A DNA stretch of 64,000 bases. It comes from Physcia stellaris (taxonomy: Eukaryota; Ascomycota; Lecanoromycetes; Caliciales; Physciaceae). Both the position numbers and the translations under genes were made by a program. Below the pieces are notes generated by a model. The model was not told where the DNA came from, ran no database searches, and saw nothing but the letters and a program-made list of their open reading frames with translations. Within the stretch, counting starts at the first letter, position 1. Every line of letters begins with the position of its first letter. Below, in pieces: positions 56,856-64,000 of the stretch. The stretch spans positions 1,240,001-1,304,000 of the forward strand of contig JABSSW010000003.1 in NCBI GenBank assembly GCA_018902385.1. The letters are read 5' to 3'.

Positions 56856-57623
56856 ATCCCATAGTCTGGCAATAAGTGGTGCTACCTTATAAGAATTGAA
56901 ATACACCGACGAATCTACGAGTGCCCGACTTGGGGCGGAAGCAGAATCTCCATGTCATTTTCATACCCTTTTCGTATACTTTATGCCCAACACGGGTAAG
57001 CGTGTTATCATATTGGGTGCACCGGTGGCGATGCATGGGAGGCAGGATAGCACCACATCAGACCTTGGGATAGATGATGTCTTCAGATTCCGTCCCAAGT
57101 CGGGTAATCTCAGGTCTGTCGGGAGATATCATTGGAAAGATTTGTCATAGGAAATTAGCACTACTCAGTACCAGGCCATGGGATACATGTACTTATTTGT
57201 CTCATGCTATTTCGGAAGTCTCGAGTCGGTATTGCTAGGACGGATGTCAGGCCACGCAACGCTTCCCCATCTTTGGATGGCAGAATGATGAGTTCGTTAG
57301 GTGAGTGTAGCATGGGACCCGATGATTTTCCCATGTCGAGTTCTCACAGATTCATTCCACTTTTTATGATTCTGTAAAGTTCCGATCTACTGGAACTTAT
57401 CTCACTAATTTATCCTTCAAATGCATGCTTACATAGCAAGATTTGAAGCCAAGATGATTCACTACACTGGATCCTTCAACCCCGCATTAGCTGCACCACC
57501 GCAGACATCCTCCTGCGGATCATCTCCTTCTACTTCTGAGCACTGTTGCATGTACGAAGCCACTTTTAGATTGCAAGTCAGAGCATCGTGCATGCTGCAT
57601 CGCTGACGACTTACTAGGTGACG
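56856..57623. other. Spacer between MITEs and the P450 gene
   Basis: 768 bp with no supported gene. Holds the second copy of the dispersed repeat (57080-57120) and the P450 promoter. Confidence 0.45.
57080..57120. repeat. Dispersed short repeat, copy 2
   Basis: Partner of 53190-53230, sharing CCCAAGTCGGGTAATC and flanking bases. Roughly 155 bp upstream an inverted core lies near 56925, so this may be the end of an old small inverted-repeat element. Confidence 0.5.
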
Positions 57624-59600
57624 ATGCAGTTCCTCTTGGCTCTTTTCACGCTCGTCGTCGCGTCTCTTATCTCTTGGACCGTGTACACCCGTTTCTTTCA
57701 TCCATACTCCTCTATTCCTGGACCTTTTCTTGCGTCGCTCTCCCGGTTATGGCTCGTGCAATGCGTTCGAGGAGGGAAAGTCCATGAGGTCACTCTGAAG
57801 CTGCATGAAAGATACGGTATGTGGGGATCTCTGACTGGAAGACTTGTCTTTTTTCGAAAGGCCGGGTTTGATGCAGTGCTGGGTTTATTGATTTGGCGTG
57901 TAGGTCTAATAGTGAGGATAGCACCGGATGAAGTGTCGGTTTCCGATCCGCAGGCTGTGGATCTTATTTACGGGGTCAAGTCCTCCTTTCGGAAGACTGA
58001 TTTTTATGATCCTTTCGCGCCGAAGAATTCATCCAATGGCGACCTATTCACGATGCGAGATGAAAAGCTTCATACCGAACGCAGGAAGATGGTCAATTCT
58101 ATGTACAACATGGTATGTGGATCACTTGGAGTGGTACTTTGACTGGCTAATGATGTTTATCTCGAAGTCAAGCGTATTAGAACTGGAGAAATATGTAGAT
58201 GTCTGTACGGGAATATTCACCCAGAGATTGGCACAAATTGCCGACTCTGGCGAAGCGATAGATCTTGGCAAATGGCTATGGATGTAAGTGAACTGTACAG
58301 CAATCTTCCACCTATCATATTGCTCACGTAAATGACAGGTATACGTTTGACGTTATTGGTGAATTATTCTTCGGCCGCCATTTTGGTTTCATGGAGAAGA
58401 GTCACGATTATGAAGGCTGGATGGAGATGCTGGAGAATCTATTTCCTGTGAATGTTTTAAACGGGGTGATGCCATCTTTTCTGAGAAACGCGACGCTGCT
58501 AGTCTCACTCTTCGATCCTGCCATTCGAAAAGGTATCGCCGGGATGGGTACCCTCAAGAAAGCGGCTGGGGACTGCGTCTCTGAGAAGCAATTCTCCCTG
58601 CAGCGGGGTGAGGCGGTACGACATGATATGTTGTCAAAGGCACTCGATATCTATGAGGCGGATCTGGACAATGAAAGAAAGATGCCACAACACAAAATGC
58701 TTTGGGAAGATCTGCAGACAGAGGCTATAGTCGCCATGTAAGTATAATATCTTATCCCATTAATCCTGAGGTTTCTAATTGTTTGCATAGAGGCGCCGGC
58801 AGCGAAACAACAGCAATCGCTCTCCGTGCTATCATCCACCAAATCGTCACAAATCCTAACGTCCACGACAAGCTCCTTTCAGAAATCGATAATGCCGAAC
58901 AAGAAGGGCGCTTCAATCGTCCGTACGCGCGCTACGCCGAAGTCATCAGACTACCTTATTTGATCGCTTGCTGTAAGGAAGGGATGCGCATGCACCCGAG
59001 GTAATTGTTCTCAGAATATTTATTCCCTCTTCCAGGCAATTTTAGCGTTATAGGACAGGTCGTGAGAGCGCCTTGCTAGATGGACATGTCTTGCCTTGAT
59101 TTGCTTGGCCCGCAACGGTAATGCTGATTTTGGAATCATCAACAGCGTAGCGATGACGCTCCCTCGGGAAATTCCCAAAGGCGGCCTCAAAATCGGAAAT
59201 ACCTACCTCCCGGCAGGCTACAAAGTCGGTGTAAACCCTGCGGTGATACACTTCGACCGTGAAATCTTCGGAATCGATGTGGACACATTCCGGCCTTGGA
59301 AGGAGATGCAGCGAAGATGGATCGCTACATGATTGCTTTTGGCGTTGGGAAGAGAGGGTGTATTGGTGTCAATGTAGGCTGTCCCAAATTCGTTTCGGAG
59401 TATAATTGTTCAAGAGGGGACTTTCTAATCGCTTGCAGATCGCCTTGGTGGAGATTTATAAAATCGTTCCCGAACTCCTACGAGCCTTCCATTTTGAGTT
59501 GCTGAGACCTGGGCAACCTCTTCGGACTAAGAATGTGTGGTTTCATAGACAGTATGGCTTTGAAGTGAAGGTTTCCAGGCGTCGTAAGCCGGAAGATTGA
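57624..59600 (+). CDS. Cytochrome P450, pisatin-demethylase-like, probably damaged
   Basis: Membrane-anchored haem monooxygenase. Seven exons: 57624-57816, 57904-58112, 58168-58283, 58339-58737, 58791-59000, 59146-59373 and 59439-59600. Seen: N-terminal anchor LLALFTLVVASLISWTVYT then FFHPYSSIPGPF; VRIAPDEVSVSDPQAVDLIY; FDVIGELFFGRHFGF; I-helix GAGSETTAIALRAIIHQI; K-helix KEGMRMHPS; and haem loop FGVGKRGCIG with the cysteine ligand. Oddity: at about 59295 the expected PERW motif is reduced to P followed by LEGDAAKMDRY, in another frame. The conserved R-W is absent, equivalent to a loss of about 10 bases. PERW pairs with the K-helix ExxR, so the enzyme is likely inactive unless this is an assembly fault. 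The family name rests on general similarity to pisatin demethylase (CYP57-like). Confidence 0.8.
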
Positions 59601-61080
59601 GGTGCTGGTACTCCGTATGGGAGAAGGCTTTCATGAGATGATTCCATGAGAAAATCAAATTCATAATTTCGAATTACCCTAATGTTATTTGAGTGATTCG
59701 CAAGCGATCACACTCAATTACCACCTGCAGTGTGTCTCGGAATTAATTTCTGATAGTTGTTATATCTGAAAAAGAAAAATCCTCTAGCTCTCAACCGGGA
59801 GATCGCAATGACTTATCCCTTGTCAAGAGCTAATTCCCTCTAGGCTCTCGACGGTGGGAGATCGCTATGACTTATCCCTTGTCAAGAGCTGATATGGAAA
59901 GAGCCCTATCGCGGTCTCGAACTTCAGCACCCGGAGGCGGCGAGTTCTAAAGCTTCAACCCGTGTCGCCACTAAGGTATCCGCTCCCCTACCTCATCTTC
60001 CCCAATTATAATCTATGTTGCTCATCAATCGAGGAACATCAAAACTACTTCGACGCCGACAATACTTTCATTTCTTGCACACCGTGCGACCACCTCATAT
60101 GAAACTCAACTCTATAAACCAGATTATAGAATAGAGTAAACCCTTTCCATAGGTTCAAGAATCAATGAGATTGGACGATTATCGCAATTGTTATGCAGGA
60201 TGTAAGATACCTGAGATGCTGGAGTGCCTCCCCAGGAGCTTCTACAGCGTCCTTCATCATACCTCAATGCGCCCGTGATCGATTTCCAATGTTGTTAGAT
60301 ATTCGGATAGAGCTTACTGTGAGCTTCGAAACGAGCGTTCCGTTGCACGTTTTACTTGTCCAGTACAATTGTTAGTCAACTGCAAAGCTGGCCGCCTTGT
60401 GAAGTTGAAGGAGGGCCGACTTAGGGTCTCGGCTGAGTAGCCAGGGCTGAGATGGGGACGGAGACGGAGACGATGGTCTGCCTGCTTCAGATGCTTTTGC
60501 CAGTTGTGATGAGATCGACGACTTTGCGGTTTGATTGTACCTTTTGGACGGCTTTGTCAAGGGCATCTACTCATCTTCGCCAGCTAATGGGATCAGTCGT
60601 CTGCTTTTTATCGGTTTGTGGAGGGGTGGTGGTGGTGGTGGGAGGCCTCACGTTTGAGATACGAAAAGAAAAAACCATCTATGTAGCGTGAGGAAGATGG
60701 AGCGGAGTGAATGAGATACACCTCGCGATCTTATTCACAGGACACATAGGACAACGGTCCACTATTGGACTCTTGAAGTTGAGTCACCCGAGTCCGATCC
60801 ACGCGTTCAACACATCGCCGTCAAGTTCACAGGCTCTGTTCCGGCTGCAAGGGAAGACTCTCTACTCTAACTCCTTTCGCCTACTATGAGAGTACTATAT
60901 TCTGTACCCAAATGCTCAAAGCTACAAACAGAGGTTCCTTTTGAAGCCCACAGCGAGCTCTACCAAAGGTGTAAGACTGCATGGAGTCGTAAATCATTGC
61001 TTGCATGTTGTTCTATCGAGTGCTAATTTACATGATTTCTAGCATCTAATGTCATTGAAATGCGCACTAGTTACTAAGCT
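59601..61080. other. Intergenic stretch bordering the AT-rich block
   Basis: 1.5 kb without a supported gene. It contains an imperfect tandem duplication near 59.8 kb. Composition is normal until about 61.05 kb, where it changes sharply. Confidence 0.45.
59782..59890. repeat. Imperfect tandem duplication, about 53 bp
   Basis: Copies at 59782-59831 and 59838-59890 share GACTTATCCCTTGTCAAGAG and the preceding GGGAGATCGC, with a few substitutions and small indels in the left part. Confidence 0.75.
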
Positions 61081-64000
61081 TTTGACGATTTTTGATTGAT
61101 CATCTAGTTTTACACATTTTTTTAGAAGAAAATATTTGATATTTCGTTCTATTTTTGATGTTTTATTTTATTTTTCGATGCGATTTATGCGATTTTTGAT
61201 TGATCGAATTCGTCGTTTTTTTTCGAATTTGATATCGAAATAGATTTTAAATCAATCAATTTCACGAATGTCTTTTGCTTTTGAAATGATAGAATTTTGA
61301 TGAAATCGTCAATCAAAATATTCGTTGTAAAAATTCATTGAATGTTGATTGTGTTTTTTTGCATTTTTTGACGTAATCAATGACGATATATATCGACATG
61401 ACGTAATTTAATGATTAATTTGATCGTTGACATAATAAACATTCGTATAATTTGACGATTATCGCATTGAATGTGAATGAATTTTTTCATGTTCATTTGT
61501 ATTGATTCAAAAAAACGATTTTATCACATTTTGATGTTGATCGTCATTGACATGATCAACAATTCGATTTCGATGAAACTAATTGTAATTGTTTTTTGTT
61601 TTGTGATTTTTCAATCGATGAAATCGTCGAAAAACATGAAACAATATTCATTTGAATTTTGACGAATGTTTAAATCGTTTGCGAATGACGCATTTGACGA
61701 GATTAAAAAAATGATAATTGTATAATTTGTTTGATTTTTGTAAACGATGACGTAATATTTGATGTGTGTCAAATATTTTAGCGTTCGAATCGTTTGTTTC
61801 GCATGATGTTTAAATGAATTCGTAAAATATTCAAATAATAACGATGCAACAACGATCACATTTGATCGAGTGATTGTTGCAACGAAATTGATTGATTCGA
61901 TTTTTTGTTGATACATATGAATTTTTTGAAAAATAACATTATTTTCATTTTTTATCATCGAAATATGAATGAGTATAAATGATTTTGATTTTTTTTTAAT
62001 CATGTTAATGTTGAATTTGTTGATGAATTTGTCGATGTAATTGTTTTGACAAAACGACGTTGTTTGTTGTTTTTTATCGCGTGTAATGCGAATATTGAAA
62101 AATCATTCGATTTCGTCGATGTTTTTTATTTCGTATGTTTCGAAGAGTTTTTTTTCGAAAACGTCGACTTGTTTGAAATTGTTACGAGCATGTTTGACAA
62201 ATAAATCTGACAAATAGATAATTGATATGATAAATGATTAAACAAATATGTTTGAATCGAATTATGTTTTAATTTTCTGACGAAATTAACGTGATTTGAA
62301 ATTTGACGTTCGCACATTGTTTGCAATTTCATCATTTTGTATCTATTTGTTTTTGCAAATTTATTGTTTTCGTCTAGTTAATCAATAATACGTTTATTCA
62401 AATACGATTCATGATATTACAATAAATTTTCAATTTTATCGTTCGTCGTGATACGCGAACGTTCAAAAATAAAACTTCAAATCGATCAAATTTTTTTGAC
62501 GAAACAAACGACGAAAAGTTTTGTTGATCAAACAAACGATCAAAAATTTTCTTGACGAAACACTTGACGAAAATCGTGAAATAACAAATCGAATTTTCAC
62601 GCAAACGACGATATTTTCGACGATAAAAAAGAATTGATTCGATTAATTTTTTTTTTTTATCATTTTTCAATTTTTCATTTCTAGTTATGACTCGAAGTCA
62701 TCACGAAACAATTTTTTTCGAATTTTCTATTTCGATGAAATAACGTTTCAAAACATTACGTTTCAATGTGAATCGTATGTTACAAAAAATCAATGACAAT
62801 TTTTTCGACGAGAATTTCGTCGAACAATTCAAATGTCGTTGATTTGTTTCAACGATCGAATTCATAAAAATGAAAAATAACGAAATCATTCATTTTTTGA
62901 ACATCGTCATCATCGATCAATTGAAATGATGAATCAATCAAAAAAATATCGATTTTTTGAAAAAATTTGATCGATTACGCATTGATCGTGACAATTATTT
63001 GAACGTTTTGATTCAATATCAGAATTTGTACAATATCGTCAACGTCGATCGTGACGAATTGATCAATACAAACGTTGAATTCGATGAAATTCGTAAAAAA
63101 ATGAATACATTGAAAATTAATTACGAACAAACGCGTGATCGATTTTTAATCAAACAACACGATTACATTTTTTTCAAAAAAATCATGACGTTTTGCTAGT
63201 CACGACTCGCGATCGTACACGAAATTTTGATGACGACAATGACGACAACGACGACGAAATCAACGTAATTAATTTTTTCAATAAAAGCAAACGACGTTCA
63301 AAAATTCATTCAGATTTTTTTAAATTCATCGAGAAAATGAAATTTATTTGACGTGTTTGAAAAACAAAAATGCATGATAAAATAACGATCAACGTCGATC
63401 ATTACGACACGAACATGATCGCAATCATTATTGTGATTGATTGAATTAAAAATGATGTCGATGATCACATACAATCGATACGTGATATCGACATGAATCA
63501 TTTCAAAAATTGACATATGATATTGAAATTTTTGAATTTTATTTTCGAAAAATCTGATTTCAAACGCAATATACGTATTCAATTTCGAACATTGATCATG
63601 AATATTCAAAACTTTCAATTTTTTTATTTCATTTTTTTTCGCTTTAGCAATTCAATCGATTATAACGAAATCATCAAAATCGAAAAATTGATGAACAAAA
63701 TTTTCTGAAATTTAAAAAAAACGATGAATGTATATTCACGTGAATTTATCACGTTTGATGAAATTCGAATCATTTTGCAACAAATATACAATCGACAATC
63801 GAATTTTCGAAAAAAAAAATCGCGACACGTCAACAACGTTTTGAATTGTTTTAATTCAAATCAATTTTTGTCGTTTCGATTTCGATGTTTTTTACGAAAT
63901 TTGTTATTTCGATTTTTTTCGTGAAATTTGTCGTTCATTATCATTTCAACGTTGAAATCAAAATTCGTAATTCGATAACAAACAAATTGATTGTTACGAA
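61080..64000. repeat. AT-rich, mutation-saturated block
   Basis: Sharp change to very AT-rich DNA that runs past the window end. C is followed almost always by A or G, and G is preceded almost always by T or C; CC, CT, GG and AG are rare. The composition matches neither the neighbouring genes nor ordinary AT-rich spacer, and fits repeat-induced C-to-T mutation of mobile DNA. No intact gene is present. Confidence 0.85.
62950..63924 (+). mobile_element. LTR retrotransposon relic, gag-like part
   Basis: Within the AT-rich block, translated fragments (such as DRDELINTNVEFDEIRKKMN and FITFDEIRIILQQIYNRQSN) resemble the gag-like region of Ty3/gypsy-type elements of filamentous ascomycetes. The copy is thoroughly broken, with many breaks, and looks old. 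No long terminal repeat or pol region is visible inside the window; the element may continue beyond it. Family assignment is tentative. Confidence 0.5.

Noticed and set aside
42195-59600. Biosynthetic gene cluster
   Set aside because: Oxidase, SnoaL-like protein, RTA1 and P450 are suggestive, but there is no synthase, no pathway regulator, and they are spread among unrelated genes.
61080-64000. Mitochondrial or centromeric AT-rich DNA
   Set aside because: CpG is abundant and gag-like fragments are present, which fits mutated repeat DNA better.

Overview
This 64 kb window is nuclear DNA of a filamentous ascomycete (Pezizomycotina). Genes are densely packed on both strands and split by very short introns, mostly 43-126 bp, with GTAAGT/GTATGT donors and CTAAC/CTGAC-like branch sites. 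The conserved genes (SEC24, Fus3/Pmk1-type MAP kinase, HEM4, SPF27, COG5, SYS1, COA6) have the ascomycete form. I cannot fix the genus. No rRNA, tRNA or CRISPR array was recognised.

Layout. 0-8.3 kb: the 3' part of an MFS monocarboxylate-type transporter, a small zinc-ribbon protein, a gene-poor pyrimidine-rich stretch, then the divergent pair HEM4 (haem synthesis) and SPF27 (NineTeen splicing complex). 8.6-21 kb: MAP kinase, SEC24, a SAM methyltransferase and a 1,218-residue acidic repeat protein with a charged coiled-coil tail. 23-33 kb: a C2H2 transcription factor, a fungal protein kinase, COA6 (cytochrome oxidase assembly), SYS1 and COG5 (both Golgi). 33-41 kb: two small tandem paralogues, a six-cysteine secreted protein, a large decayed fungal gene and a protein with a Zn2Cys6-like motif at its C terminus. 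42-60 kb is more accessory: secreted FAD oxidase, secreted SnoaL-like protein, MYND protein, a 4 kb gene-empty stretch, RTA1-like membrane protein, an eleven-knuckle CCHC protein, two nested MITEs and a pisatin-demethylase-like P450 with a damaged PERW region. From about 61.08 kb to the end the DNA becomes very AT-rich, with C followed almost only by A or G. It carries the decayed remains of an LTR retrotransposon.

Two themes recur. First, several otherwise intact conserved genes (HEM4, the MYND gene, the CCHC gene) lose frame by one base at a mononucleotide run. That suggests under-called homopolymers in the assembly rather than gene loss. The kinase has a one-base loss not clearly in a run, and the P450 and the 36.5-40.1 kb gene look truly damaged. 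Second, mobile-element biology is concentrated at the right: a nested pair of short inverted-repeat elements, each with a perfect 8-bp target duplication, and the mutation-saturated AT-rich block.

The housekeeping genes cover secretion (SEC24, SYS1, COG5), signalling (MAPK, kinase), mitochondria and haem (COA6, HEM4) and RNA (SPF27, CCHC protein). They do not form an obvious single pathway. The enzymes at 42-60 kb could be metabolic, but no backbone synthase is present, so I do not call a biosynthetic cluster.
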